This document shows positions 47,306-59,845 of a stretch of 64,000 nucleotides of DNA, one piece after another. Every line of letters starts with the position of its first letter. The first letter of the stretch is position 1. The notes beneath the pieces were generated by a model, which saw only the letters and a program-made list of their open reading frames with translations, was not told where the DNA came from and did not search any database. The translations under genes and the position numbers were made by a program. Source of the stretch: Erigeron canadensis (lineage: Eukaryota; Streptophyta; Magnoliopsida; Asterales; Asteraceae); the NCBI RefSeq assembly GCF_010389155.1, contig NC_057765.1:5146001-5210000 (forward strand), written 5' to 3'.

Positions 47306-48411
47306 AAAATATTGTGTAGGGATCACCCCTATATATATATTTATATTTATAGGATAGAGATCAAATGAGAAGGTACCTTAAGGAGAGAAGAGAGAGAAGG
47401 TTCATTTTTAAATTTTTTTTAGCTTGTTTTTTTGAACTTTTTTTCTTCCTTTTTTTCACTTTTTTCATTCTCTCTTTAATTAACTAATTCCATATAAAAA
47501 TTTAAATCTTTTTTTTCAAAAGGCATAGCCCATAAGCTATAGGCGGAGCCTCTCAGTCTATGGCGGAGCCATGATGACTAAGGGCGAAACCCGTTAGGTA
47601 AATCACCCCGACACTTTGGTCAAAGTTTTTGACCTCTATTCTGGTCCTACACACCATTTTGATTTCAGAAGTTTTGAAGAAATCATTGAGTACGCTCTAT
47701 TAAACAATCAGATCATTAAGACGCTATGCAATTTTGTTTCTATGAACAAAATTTTGTTTATCTAAATTTGAATTATCAGCACTAACCATGTATATTTGAC
47801 ATGTATTCTTAGACATGTATTCAGATGAATCAGAAGACAAAACTTTGTTTGATGACGATTATTCTGATAATGAATATTTTCCGACATGTATGATAGTTTT
47901 TCCCCAAAGAATTAGTTTATTACGCAATATTTTTTCAACTTTTTGTCTTATTTGAATCGTAGTTTAAAGCTTTACTTTATCTATTTGAATTTTATTTAGT
48001 TTTTATTAAATATACTTTGATTTTTTTATAACCTTCAAACTTTATATTTTAAGACTGTCCGTCCAATTTACGAACCTGAAAACTAGTATAATAATAATAT
48101 ATATTTGATCAATGATTGGATTTGGCCTTTTGAGTGATCACAAGAATTACATCTAGCAAAGATACATTACCGAATCTTCAACAAAAGCGAATCATCTGCA
48201 TACAAACAACAATTGTTCTTTTACACATAATACATCCCTTAACTAAAGTTTATTCCGAATAACATAGCGCCTTTTAATAAGTAATACATATGCACCCGCC
48301 CACACAAGTTATTTACATCGGGTTCATAGAAAAATAAATAATGACATTAAGAACAAAAGTAAATAGCATAAGTTGAATATTTATTATAGAAATATTTTCA
48401 CTTAATTAAGA
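47306..48411. other. Spacer with a possible gene fragment
   Basis: From about 47608 the + strand reads HPDTLVKVFDLYSGPTHHFD then FRSFEEIIEYALLNNQ before a stop, and near 47810 an acidic piece DMYSDESEDKTLFDDD. The codon pattern looks gene-like, but I do not recognise the source. An upstream stretch GGCGGAGCC occurs twice (about 47543 and 47562). This may be a captured or decayed gene. Nothing complete is present. Confidence 0.3.
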
Positions 48412-48669
48412 TTAAGAAGTACCAAAAACAGAATAAATGTTCTTGAGAAGGTCTACTCGAGATTCAAGCATGGTGATATGAGTTGCAATCCTGTCGAACA
48501 AGGTGTCGAAATCGTTCACCCCACCGGGTATGATCTGATGTAGCTGCCTTAGCTTCCTTTCCATGGACTTGTTATTATTTTTGTTGAAAACAACCAATGC
48601 CGCCACCTTCTTTTTCTTTCTTCCGGTAGAGCTCCGGCCAATCACCACACCTTTTCTCCATGCTCCCAT
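48412..48669 (-). CDS. Atypical HLH protein (non-DNA-binding bHLH-like)
   Basis: This is a single-exon gene of 85 aa starting MGAWRKGVVIGRSSTGRKKK. The start is the ATG at 48667-48669; no earlier in-frame ATG is present. Residues 35-47 (SMERKLRQLHQII) form helix 1, PGGVND the loop, and about 54-78 (FDTLFDRIATHITMLES and on) helix 2. The PGG in the loop and the R.L..IIPGG pattern match the plant PAR1/IBH1/UPB1-like group, which lack the E-box-reading residues and act by heterodimerising with true bHLH factors. A lysine cluster (18-21) may serve nuclear import. The exact subgroup is uncertain. The gene stands alone among transposons but is intact. Confidence 0.75.
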   Translation of the reverse strand: MGAWRKGVVIGRSSTGRKKKKVAALVVFNKNNNKSMERKLRQLHQIIPGGVNDFDTLFDRIATHITMLESRVDLLKNIYSVFGTS

Positions 48670-49245
48670 TTTCAATTCTTATCTTACTATAATAATATAT
48701 ACACTCTTTCTTTTAGTTTTGTTACAAAACAAGAGTGAAGAGGAAATGGTTTAGAGGATGGGTATTTATGGAAAAATATTGAAGCTGGGTGTCCCTCCTT
48801 TTCTATACCTCTCTCTCTCATGTTTGTTGTTTGTCAATAAAACAAAAATAATTCAAGTATATAACTTTTTTGAGAATTTAAATTATATAATAAATGAGAA
48901 AATAGTCTAGATAACCAAAAGTTGTCTTTAATATATCAAAATATTCAAGTTTTTTAAATTTTCAAAAATTACCCATAAAATTGTAACACCACAAGGAGGC
49001 CTTGTGCATATTTCCAGACAAAACCGTCATATTGAAAGGAGACTTTTTTTTTTCTTGTAAAAATCGCAAGGGAGAAAATATTAATGCATTTTCACCATTA
49101 TAATGGAAACTAAATTCTGTGGATTAAAGCCCTTCTTTAACATTCCTTATGGGATTAATGTTGATCATGACATTTACATCATTATACCTATTAACGTTGA
49201 TGTAAGTAGGGGGTTGGCATCCGATAGAATATCAATGTGGTAAAT
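48670..49245. other. Upstream region of the HLH gene
   Basis: This AT-rich stretch holds the promoter and 5' UTR of the HLH gene; TA-rich runs near 48690-48700 could include a TATA box. A fragment TTGTAACACCACAAGGAGG at about 48981 resembles an LTR start, but no LTR end follows. No other gene is seen. Confidence 0.4.
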
Positions 49246-49799
49246 AAGGATGGCAAAAATACCCGTACTTGATGGAGAACCCGATATTCGCACCCGATTT
49301 GACCGGGGAATCCCCGAGTTGACCGGGGATGGGGACGGGTATGAGGATGTAAATCTAACCCCTGATGGGGATGGGGATGGGAAATCGAAAATCCCCGATC
49401 CTCGTACCAGAACCCGAAATTACTATATATATTTATTAGAATCACTTTTAACTTCTTATCTATATTCTAGAATCAGTTTTAAGTTTAAAGCTTTTGTTTA
49501 ATACTTTTTCTGTGTTATACTCTATTAATCATTTACTTAACATATATATTAGTTTATACATAAAAAGAAATGTCGAAATATACATTCACCTACATATTTT
49601 CTATTAAGATAAATTTATGTTCATTCAAAAAAAGTATCCCCGATACCCGATGGGGATCCCGATACCCGATGAGGACGAGTATGGGGATGTAATTTATATA
49701 CCCGACGGGGATTGGGACGAGGATGGGGATTACAAGTGAAAATCGGGTACGGAGATGGGGATTGAGATCCTCGACAATCCCCGCCCTATTGCCATCGGA
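49246..49799. mobile_element. hAT-like MITE, GGGGATGGGGA-rich
   Basis: The left end AAGGATGGCAAAAATACCCG and right end CCCTATTGCCATCGGAA pair through GGATGGCAA/TTGCCAT. Both arms are built of GATGGGGATCCCCG-type words, and an AT-rich core lies between about 49420 and 49640. It resembles the two hAT MITEs at 13161 and 24616 in design, but I found no clear 8-bp duplication. Confidence 0.5.
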
Positions 49800-49952
49800 A
49801 GTTTTCCATATGGAAAAACGCCACCAACTCTTTTAGTGTGGCATGGTAAAGCTTTGTGGTAGACTTTACCATACGGTAAGTGAGATATATGAAAAAGAAT
49901 TGAAAGATACGATGCCAACACCCTTAGGTAAATCCTTCATACCATCTATCTA

Positions 49953-50228
49953 TCTATAACTTTTTATAAAACAAACTGTACCCCAAAATTCAATGCTTTA
50001 AGTATTTTCAAAATATCCCTAACACACCAAACACATAATTACGTTTCTCTTTCTCACACATACACGCATTAACACCACCACCATTCATCATCATCGTCTA
50101 CCACCGTCACCGTCGTCATTATATCGCCACCACCGCCGCCGCTACGTACTGCCGCACGCCACCACAACCCATCAACGTCACCATCACTGCCACTATTATT
50201 TCGTCGCATCGTATGGGTACCCTTCTCG
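49953..50228 (+). mobile_element. Small Helitron-like element, CTCG-ending
   Basis: The 5' end is A|TCTATAACTTTTTATAAAAC and the 3' end has CGTCGCATCGTATGGG then TACCCTTCTCG with host T. A CCACCACC/CCGTCACCGTCG-type simple repeat fills the second half. The hairpin is weaker than in the sister copies. Confidence 0.55.
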
Positions 50229-51280
50229 TTTTTAATAAAAAGATTTCATATTTATCTTTACATCCTTAATCCTATCTCTTTTTGCTTTATGTGTCATAGA
50301 TTATGTATTGAGCATTATGATTTTATTCAGATAAACCTTTTTGTAATTTATCAAACTCTGATTTTAATATAAAAATATCCTTCAAACGATACATGCACTC
50401 GTAATGAAACTTGTATGGAAGTAAAAAGTCCAAATCTAGTATCCAACAAAGCAATCAAAATCAATCATAATGAGAAATCCCATCAATCAATCATGTCCTT
50501 TTTTCTATAAGTAAAAATGTATGTAATTAGTTATTATTATTTGAAAACAACATTGTATGCATGTTGTAAATCTTACTCAATCCCAATTCCAAAAACTAAC
50601 CAACCATCTCAACAGCAGCGGCTTAAGGTTTTTAGAGACCTAAAACGAGATCAATTTTGGAGGCCTAGTTCATTACTATATAAATTATAGTAAAAAAATG
50701 TAGTTCGACTTTTGTTATTGAACTATTAGTAATAAAAAAGATGCAAATGTTGATGCAAAATCAAAAGGGTGTTATTGCAATGCAAATTATATAATGATAC
50801 TTAGTCCAAAATCCAAACATTAAGTCTAATATACAAAATATTAAGGACTTATAATTTTAGGGGTCTAAAGCGATACAGTTGAACCATCTCTACATCTTAC
50901 CCAAATTGAATTTATTTTTTTATAGTTTGATTAGTAGAAGTTTTAATATGAAATTAGTTATCAAATTGCAATGTTTTGTTTTCTTGCTAAGTTCGTGTTC
51001 AAATTCAATTGCTATTTGTTTTTTTTTCTTTCTTTTATTTATATACTTGACTTTTTCTTTCCATGTTAAATCAAACATATGCCCTAACTTATGGTCATGG
51101 TATGATTTTTACATTTTAGATGGAAAAAAGGACTCCTCTGCCATATATCATCCAATTTTAAATGTTAAAATGATCAAGATTTATTGATCATAACTCATTG
51201 TCAAAACTTTGAGTAAAAAAACTAAAGGAAATGACAATCTTGAAATAGATAGCTAAGGTCTTTCCCAATCGTGAACCTCT
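50229..51280. other. Non-coding spacer
   Basis: This AT-rich stretch has stops in all frames. A fragment from about 50620 to 50880 (GGCTTAAGGTTTTTAGAGACC ... GGGGTCTAAAGCGAT) looks like a degenerate repeat of unknown class. No gene is seen. Confidence 0.4.
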
Positions 51281-51286
51281 TCATCA

Positions 51287-51505
51287 CCTTTTTCTCACAT
51301 CAGTTTTTTTTTCTCCTAATCACCTTTTCCTTATTCACTACAAATTACACATCTTCCTCACCTCTTTATCATATCTTTCACAATTTTATTTTAACTTTTT
51401 CTCACATCAGTTTTTCTTTCTCCTAATCACCTTTTCCTTATTCACTACAAATTACACATCTTCCTCACCTCTTCATCATATCTTTCACAATTTTATTTTA
51501 CTTTT
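51287..51505. repeat. Two-copy tandem repeat, ~109-bp period
   Basis: The phrases TTTTTCTCACATCAGTTTTT, TCTCCTAATCACCTTTTCC and ACACATCTTCCTCACCTCTT occur twice in the same order about 109 bp apart, with very few differences. It is a recent local duplication in non-coding DNA. Confidence 0.85.
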
Positions 51506-51779
51506 ATTTTATATTTATCCAAAAAATAAAAATAAACTTACTTTTGTTAAAAATATAACATTACATTAATAAAATCTAAACAAAATTCAAACAATACAAC
51601 TAAAATTCAAACAAACTAAATAAAATTTAAACATTACAACTAAATTTAAAACTACAAGAAACTACTCGTCGTTGTCCACTTTTCATTAACACAAAAATTT
51701 CTTCTTCAAACCTCTTTTCATTCTAACCAATTCTAACTTTTCAAACAATTCAAGACTTCTTCAAAGATTAATAATAATA

Positions 51780-53122
51780 ACAATCTCCAATTAACTAAGA
51801 AATTGAAAGTGAGGAATTGAGTATGGTGGGTGGTGGTCGAAATTTGAGAAGAGAAACGAGAAGAAATTATGACTTAAATCCTTGATTTTTTCTATTCCTT
51901 AAGGTAAAGATTTTCTAACCTAGTTTTGATTTCTATTGAAAATTAGAGTTCTTGAATTGGGAAATTTGGGGGATTTGACCAAAAGTGAGTTTATGTATGA
52001 TTTCTCATCAAATTCTCGTATATTATACTTTGTTATTGAGTTGCATAATAGATTTTAAAAAAGAAATATGAATGTTGGCATTGAAACCCATATTATGGAA
52101 AAATGGTGATTTTACTAGTAAAGTGAGATGATGATAATGGTTATTATTTGAATTCACCAAAAGAAACTTTAATGAAGTAATACAACTCAATGACAAAATG
52201 AGATTATCATGAGTTAGGAATGTTAACGAAAGGTCGTAAGGCTAGTTTGAGTTAGCCAAATTGTGATTATTGTCTTATATGTGAATTATGATGATATGAT
52301 AGGTTAAAAGCTTGTAATTGTGCATTTGCAGTTATATTGACTTGTTGTTAGTGTCGCGAAGGAGGTGAGTATTCTCGCATACCTTGTATATGTGTCGGGT
52401 CGATTACCATATGATGTTGGATTCCGTGTGTGGTAATCGATTTGGCGTTGAGCCTAAGTAGGGGTCGTCTTTGATTACGGACCTAAGTAGTGGCCATAGC
52501 CCATGTGGGGCATTGTTATTGTTAATATTTGATTGTGATTGTAATCAATTGCTTATATGGATCAATGTAATGTGTTGGTACAAAGGTGAGTATATAGATG
52601 TGGCACGACGGTACCATAGGCTATATGCATTAGTCCTTTGTGCGTTGGCTTCCTTCATGTATATAATGTATGCAAGTTTATTCACTAAGCATTCACTTAC
52701 GTTTTAGTTGTTTACCATTTTATAGGTGATTCTGGAAGAAGGAACTAATTCTAGTTGATTTGAAGTGTTGAGACTTGAAGGTATTTTGGCTCATTCAAGA
52801 AAGAATGATATATTTGATAGAGACCTAGTTCATCCCACCTTTCAATGGCTCTTGGTACAAAAGTTGGTATTTTGAAACTTGATAAATATGTGTAATTTGT
52901 GTACTTTCAGATTTAGTATCATGGTCATGGTGAATTTAGTATCAAAATGAAGGTTTGGGTTGTCTGGTAAAATAGATAAATGACCCATTTGATTGTGAAT
53001 TGAGGACTTGGTTATGTTTGTGTGTATGAAAATTTTCTCTAAGTTGAATCATTTGACTTTAGTTTATTTTAAAGTTTACAACTTGATTTGAAGTATGAAA
53101 ATGTTTGGAGAAAGTTTACACG
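51780..53122. other. LTR-like non-coding region
   Basis: The stretch has the composition of a long retrotransposon LTR. It includes GAAGGAGGTGAGTATTCTCGC at about 52359-52378 and GTCGGGTCGATTACC at about 52397, which resemble plant LTR R/U5 regions in style. Neither end is readable; the right side is cut by the MULE at 53132. Treat as unresolved. Confidence 0.3.
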
Positions 53123-53131
53123 TTGTATGAA

Positions 53132-54455
53132 GGGATTATTACATGTGAATGTAACTAACTATGATCGAATGTCTATGTTATATAAAGATTTTATAAAAGG
53201 TCTATGCAACTTACAAAATTTATTTAAGTAATGTAAGTTACCGGGTAACCAGGTCAAAATGCTTATGTGACACTGTTGACTCACTTATTCAACCAAACAT
53301 AGGTGTTGACTCATCTTCATCCTCACTAGACTTAGAAAACCACATTTATCAGTTTCTCAAATTTAATTTCAATTTCTAAGATTAATAACAAATTCCAAAA
53401 GTCAATAAATATATGTTTAACTCTCTTGTTATTCATCTGGAAGATTAATCTTGATACAGTTAACTAACTGATATCAATTTCTATGTGTTAAGATGACATA
53501 TAAAATTTTGATCTATGTATCTTTATATCTCAGCAAAATCCAATTCCAGATATACATGGCAATTTTATGTATATTTCCAAATCCATATTTTCGCAAATCT
53601 CTATAAACATATTTATGTCTACACATCCATGTTCATCTCTATATGAATCCCAACTCTTTATTTAACACGTTTAAATAAAATCAATTATAGTAGAAAAGTT
53701 GAAGATACCATCCATACATACACCCAAATAAGAAATCAAACAATCCATAATATACAACCCAATTTTATAGTGGCATCAAAATCCATATATTCATCCAGAT
53801 AGGAAAATCAAAAAATATAGCAAAGAATTCATAAAAAAACCAATTAAAAGCAATTAATCATAAACAAACAATTCAAGTTAAATAAAGATACCCACTAACT
53901 AATCTGTAGAGATTGATAAAGATGGATCGAAAATCCATCCGAATCCATTTGAAATGAAAATCCATTCGTATTTTCTATGATTTATCATGATTGATATAAA
54001 GATTGATATACCCATTAATAATATTCAATGGTTTTCTAATTTTTTTCTAATTGAATTTTTCATGGATGGATGAGTGAAAGTAATGAAAGTGTGTTTAATA
54101 ATTTACAGGTTGTGTTTGAAGGTTGGAGAAAAACATAGATGAAGATGGGCACTTATGTTTGGTTGAATAAGTGAGTCAACAGTGTCACGTAAACATTTTA
54201 GCATGGCAACTCGGTAGCTTACATTACTTAGACAAATTTTGTAAGTTACTTACATTGCATAGACCTTTTACGAAAGTTTTACATAGCATAAACATTTGGT
54301 AATAGTTAGTTGTAAGCATTTTAACATGGCAACCCGGCAACTTACATTACTTAGACAAATTTTGTAAGTTACTTACATTGCATAGACCTTTTACGAAAGT
54401 TTTACATAAAATAAACATTTGGTAATAGTTAGTTGCATTCACAGGTAATAATTCC
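53132..54455. mobile_element. Non-autonomous MULE with 9-bp target duplication
   Basis: TTGTATGAA lies at 53123-53131 and 54456-54464, exactly flanking the element. TIRs start GGGATTATTACATGTGAATG and end CATTCACAGGTAATAATTCC. They extend more than 100 bp inward through the ...GGTCTATGCAACTTAC / GTAAGTTACTTACATTGCAT-type arms. The right arm is duplicated in tandem (period about 123 bp, starting near 54194 and 54317). No transposase is encoded. A 9-bp duplication with long TIRs is diagnostic of Mutator-like elements. Confidence 0.88.
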
Positions 54456-54547
54456 TTGTATGAAATGTCAAAATTGAGTGTTTTTGCTGTGAGATGTCCA
54501 TATGCGGCGCATACTAGCATATGCGGCACATTTTATTTTTAAATTTC

Positions 54548-54965
54548 TTATTTTTCATAAATTGAGTTGTCTCGTTTCACATATAACCCTTCAAATGAGG
54601 AATCCATTTCATTCGGAGTCGGGGTCACGCCACGTGGCATATCAACGACAGTCAAATCTACTGCTAGAACTAGACGTGTGCTCATCGAGGCGTTGTCATT
54701 CCAAAAGTTGGCCATGTTTTTAAGATGTTCATAGCACGACCCGTATGACCACATTTCCTCCCCTGTTTGTTTCTTGTACAACTTAATAGCCGCTTCAATC
54801 ACTTGTTTCTAGTCTGTTCCGCTTTGTCGACTGTGCTCGCTAACCTTTTTTTACGTCACGCCACAATCCTTTTGCAAGCCTTTTTATGTTGTTCCATTTG
54901 CCATGTATTTGGCTTTTGCTACGCTTTAGTTGTGTGGTTTCCGAGTTGAACATCACACACCCGAG
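54548..54965 (-). pseudogene. Myb/SANT-like transposon ORF1-type gene remnant
   Basis: On the minus strand the sequence reads RSKSQIHGKWNNIKRLAKGL, then a stop in GTD*KQVIEAAIKLYKKQTG, then YGSCYEHLKNMANFWNDN. It resembles the trihelix/Myb-like proteins encoded beside PIF/Harbinger transposases (often annotated as GST-T3-like or NAM-associated C-terminal). It has an in-frame TAG (54810-54812) and at least one further frame change, so it is dead. Confidence 0.5.
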
Positions 54966-57265
54966 GCGAACCAGTGACGAAACCACTAGCCCAAGCCTTA
55001 TATTTAATGCAGAAAAAAGAAGCTATATTAATATGAATCATATGATCAATTATCAACAAACAAACGACAAAAGCTAATCTTTTAGGTTTGCTAAGTAGGG
55101 TCGTTGGTGCGGCTGCCAAAATCCCCTACGGCCGTGCAACAATACATATAATAATAACTACAATTTGAGGTCCCATTTTAGTTACTCGACTTGCTGGCAT
55201 GTTTGGTCCTAATAGCTAGGACAACCTAGCACTTTCATATCGCACCCACAATGCCATGTTACTACCCCCAACGTAGCCAAAACCATAACCATCCAATATT
55301 TGCTTTCAAGTTTCAAATCCCCTGTATTATATGTTCAATATATAGAGTAGGTTTTAGGTAAAATAAAATGATTATTATAGTAAACAGATAAAACAATATG
55401 TTTCTCTTTACTAAAAATCACCGTGCATTATAAAAATCAGCGTGCATCATTTGTTTCATGAATTTTCGTGCATCAATTTAATCATGATCTAAGGGTCAAG
55501 ATCTTGTCTAATTTGTTTTACTTTAATACTTGTTTCACAATACCCAACCTCTCAATATATATATATATATATTACTCTACAATTTTATTCTACAAGGTTT
55601 ATTACAATTTCATGGTATTAAATGAGTTTTATCGTTTGGTTTTGTATTTATTGAACACAATAAATCTTGGATCTTGATGATAGAATAAATAAATTTCAAC
55701 ACCCTAGAATGAGATGTAAAGGTTAGAGAAGGTATTTGTGGTGACTAGTTGATTTAAGATCTAGTATTGATGCATAACAGTCGGATTTATAAAAACAAAA
55801 ATAAAAAAGAAGGATTTGTGCTTCACTCCTAGTTTCGGTAAGTTCATTTCAAGTTTTGGATATTTATCTTCAAATGGTTTTTGATCATCATTGAGCTAAC
55901 AACACTTATATGAAGCGTCAAAGTGAATCCTTTACTAATGTGATGTCCCGGAGATATTTTGTATGGTTCTATTTATCTATGCGGTCAATGCAGAAAAGTG
56001 ATGATCCATACACCATCATTTATTAGTCGAAGAATGAAAATAACCAAATCTCCTTTAAGTTGTTATACTGTATAATAATTTTAACTCATGTTTGGTGATA
56101 TATGATTAAAAAAATAGTGCATATATGAGATATCGTTTCCCGTAACGAAAACATATAACTTATGTATATCTACTAGATATTAAACAACTCGGTCAGCGAA
56201 GCGCAACTACCATGGCTTGTTTGATGTATATAGTGTTTCTCCTTATCTTTGTCAAGAATGGATATTGTTTCAAAGTTTAGGATTATATTGTTTGAAAAAA
56301 AAAAGTTAAATGCTTAAAACAACTATTGTATCAAAGTTGGGTGATTAAAACGTTACTAACCCTATTTTATACCCAAACCCTTAAATACTGGACCAGATTT
56401 ATATAAACCCATTGAGAATATAAACAACTAAACTTTGGGAAAAAAAACACTTTAATTAAAATTTCTCCCCAAGTTTTTCGGATTTTGGATGGAAATCAAC
56501 CGAGAACAGAACCATTTTGTTACTTTTTTTTTACCATAAGCATTTCTCCCTACCAAGTGATGTAAATGAAGTTATTTGCATTTCTCTCATCTCATTCTCT
56601 CTACCAAACGTGCACACATTACAAGATTAATTATCTTTCAAATCTTCTCACTCAGTTGTGTGATACAAACTTGACTTATCTAAACTGATTGCAATGCATT
56701 ATTGGTTTAAGATTCGTGTTATCATATGCATTTGTCTGTAACGTGGAATCTTGATGGTTGGTGTGGTTCTATATAGTTCGGGTCAACTCTTTCTCGTAGT
56801 CTACAGGTTTTGGACATCATCACATTTTGGGTTCAATTTTTAACAGAGCCAATCATGACCCTTTCTAGTTTTTTTTGTCAAAAGAGTCTCTTGGTAACAT
56901 AAGTTAGTTAGTTCATACTTCGTAGTATAACCATAACTAAGCCGGTATAAGTGAATTTGATTTGCTTTTGATGTGACATGCCAACGACGGTATGGTATGA
57001 ACGTGTTGGAATTTGTCAAAAAAATCAACATTTTGAACAAGGTAGGAAAATGATTAATATGTTTAAAATGTAGGCCTAAAGATATACCTAATAAAAAATG
57101 ATTGACACATGACAAGATCAATGATAAAGATTAAGAAAGAGAAAATGTGAAATTCATATGTCAAAAATTGTATGAATTAGACATATTTTAAACATATGTA
57201 TTAGGCATATGTAACAGTATCCTTTGAACAAAGATAGATAACCTATTAACAAAATTAAAGTTTAA
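54966..57265. other. Non-coding spacer with one Helitron 3' end
   Basis: No gene is seen. At 56173-56176 CTAG is preceded on the minus strand by TTGCGCTTCGCTGACCGAG and a short AT-run, then a host T. This fits a minus-strand Helitron 3' end. The corresponding 5' end, to the right, was not found. AT microsatellite at about 55556-55570. Confidence 0.4.
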
Positions 57266-57440
57266 GATTTATATACAATGTTTTAAAAATCGAGTTGAAC
57301 TGGTTGTTTCAACTGATTTTACCGGTATCTAGCCAATTAATTGGTTTGATTAGATATTATTTTTTTTACAGACCAGTTTATAGCTAAATTGGCAGGAGAC
57401 CCGGTTTACAGGGTTAACCCGATTAAAACCGTTTAATTGA
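57266..57440. repeat. ACCGG-rich MITE-like repeat
   Basis: It starts CAATGTTTTAAAAATCGAG and contains AACTGGTTGTTTC, ACCGGT and AACCCGATTAAAACCG words on both strands. The start is a near match to the inverted right end of the split MITE at 12592 (CAATGCTTTAAAACCGG). Confidence 0.45.
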
Positions 57441-58084
57441 AAAACTTGCATCTTTGTGTAAAAAAAAGGCTACAGGAGCAAAAACTATGATTTGCTTATA
57501 ACTTATAATTAGCTGATTCAAACAATTTATTTTTTCTCAATGAGTTAGGTCCCGTTTTTTTATTACTTAATACACTTAATAATTAACAATTTAATGCATT
57601 CAGTCAAATTTCATGTTCTTTTTTTGACTTAATAAACAAAAATAACCTTCAATTACCTATTTTTTGCTTAATATATTTAGACATTATTTATACATTCAGT
57701 TACTTAATATATTCAGCACTTAATGACTAAAAAAAACGACCCCTTAGTGTGATTAGCCAATTGTATATGTTTCTTTGAAATGATGATATATTTATTTATA
57801 AGATCCCTTTTGTCCAATTTGATATTATATTCGGATTCAAGTAACAAAATTGAGAAAGTGGAATCAAGTTAAAAAAAAAAACAAAACAAAAAAACGAGGA
57901 ACGACCAAAGTAACACACTCAAACCTATCCAAAACAAAGCTAAAAAAAAAGGCAAAGAGAGACCAAGGTATTGGCAATGCTTCAATGTTGATTGCGAAGT
58001 AAGTATCAAAGTGCAAATTTTGCAAAACCTACATTAAGCATGTCCGCAAAGAAAGAGTACGTACTTACGGTCTTGATAAAGACT

Positions 58085-58440
58085 TTCTTTTTTTTTTTAG
58101 AACGACATTTAAAAATTTATTAAAAACGCTAGTAAGAAACTAGCAAGTAGGTACAAGACACGATCCAACAAGCAAATAAAGGAACATAATAGATTTTAAC
58201 GATACAAGACAAACACGTAACATACCAACGACTACCAAAGTCGGAAGAAAGATCCCAATGCAACGCCAAATGAATGATCTCCCATGAAAGAAACCGAACA
58301 CCTTTTGCATCATACCACAAATGTAAAGAGATCTAACCGACATCCTTTATTCGTCTCCGTAAGGCACTATGTAGTAGAACAGTTCCTTTACGCTCCCATA
58401 ATATCTACTCCAGATCTTAAAATCTTTAGGAAAATAATCT
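58085..58440 (-). mobile_element. LINE 3'-end fragment
   Basis: Read on the minus strand, the piece ends ...AATGTCGTTCT followed by an A-run (a T-run on the + strand at about 58085-58099). A stem-loop GCTAGT-ttctt-ACTAGC (58128-58144) precedes the tail. Upstream is a short open stretch with CIFLPTLVVVGMLRVCL-like hydrophobic residues typical of LINE 3' trailers. It has no convincing target duplication. Confidence 0.55.
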
Positions 58441-58471
58441 TTCCAACTATGTAATTGTGTGAGAGAGAATT

Positions 58472-58602
58472 ATTACCCGCTTGATTCGTTGCACAATCAG
58501 CTCAACTGACAATAATATAAAGACATGATGTTCTAGATCAACCTGACACATATAAAATATTACCCGCTTGATTCGTTGCACAATCAGCTCAACCGACAAT
58601 AG
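58472..58602. repeat. Two-copy direct repeat, 87-bp period
   Basis: ATTACCCGCTTGATTCGTTG followed by CACAATCAGCTCAAC and GACAAT occurs at 58472 and 58559 with one change (ACTGAC against ACCGAC). It is a short local duplication in non-coding DNA. Confidence 0.85.
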
Positions 58603-58749
58603 TTAAATGGATGGCGATAATAATATCATATCAGCTAGTTGAGTCGCCACATTTTATGTTAACGGTCGTATATCAATTCCCGGTAACTCCTTTACCAAAT
58701 GATCATGAAGGTTTCAAGTGGTTTTTCCTTAGGTACGTAGTCAGAATTT

Positions 58750-58905
58750 TCTTTTTTTTTTTTAACGGCAATCAAATATTATTAAAATAAATCTACTAAC
58801 AAGGTGTTAGAGTTTACAATACAAAGTCTAGAAATACAACAAAATTATACATTTTAAAGCCTTTTGTGTAACTTTAACTGCTAAAGTTATAAAATGGTTG
58901 AAAAA
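58750..58905 (-). mobile_element. LINE 3'-end fragment
   Basis: A T-run at about 58751-58763 is followed by AACGGCAATCAAATATTATT and AAAATAAATCTACTAAC, closely matching the end of the LINE at 61412 (AACAGCAATTGTATTATTAA). A stem CTAAC-aaggt-GTTAG (58796-58810) sits at the same place. It is the tail of a relative of that LINE. Confidence 0.6.
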
Positions 58906-59845
58906 ACCTTATATTACAAAATTCTGAGACATATGAAAAACAACCTACCATAGATGGTTACTCACTATATGAATGTAGTTAGTTTCGGAAAAAACAACCG
59001 ACCATCTAATTTGAGACGGCTACCATTCCGTTAAAGAAAAAGAAGTTACATAGATATTAATTTACTTAAATGATTTGACCATTATATAGACGTTATGCAC
59101 ACTATTTTGGGTTGATAAAACAACCCTTGTAAGTTGTAACTTCATTGACAATTCATTGCTACTGTAGTGGTGACAATCTCTGTCTTGTTATTTGTTGAAC
59201 CCACGTATATTTATGATAAAAATGGACCAATCAAACATTCAACACCACATTTCTGAAAGGTTGAATATGTGTTAGAAGTTTAATGATGCACACGTGCATA
59301 GTACAACAACTTTCATGGGCAATAGTTGTATTGATTTGGAGTTCTTATATCTTGTCATTGTCTATGCGTTGGACCTAAATTGATTTTAAGTCTCTACCCA
59401 TACTGTATCTTAACTATTTGCATAATTATTCTGTTGGATGCACCAATGCATTCATTAAGACAGTTTATTTTTACGACTTTAATTGCGTTTACATAAGTGG
59501 TGATACACTTTTTTTATATATAATTAATTTCATGTTATAACTCGTTTTAATACATAAAAGATGATTAATTGCATTTATATAAGTACCATCTTATATAAAA
59601 CGTGATTTATGGGACTTAATATGATACACTTTGTACCATTTGTAACTTTATATGACATTAATCTACTATCAAGTCCAGGCCGGTTCTGGGGGTGAGCAAA
59701 AGTGGACAACCGCGGCATCACGATCCGAATAGGCTAACAATTTATGGGTCGAAGTTTTATAATGTTAAGCTTATTTAACCAATTTTAAGCCAAAAATACC
59801 TTCAGGCTCAAAATAAAAACCCACGGCCCCTTAAAATCATGCGTT

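Noticed and set aside
51780..53122. Complete LTR
   Set aside because: Composition is suggestive, but neither TG nor CA terminus nor a 5-bp duplication could be read, so it is listed only as unresolved.
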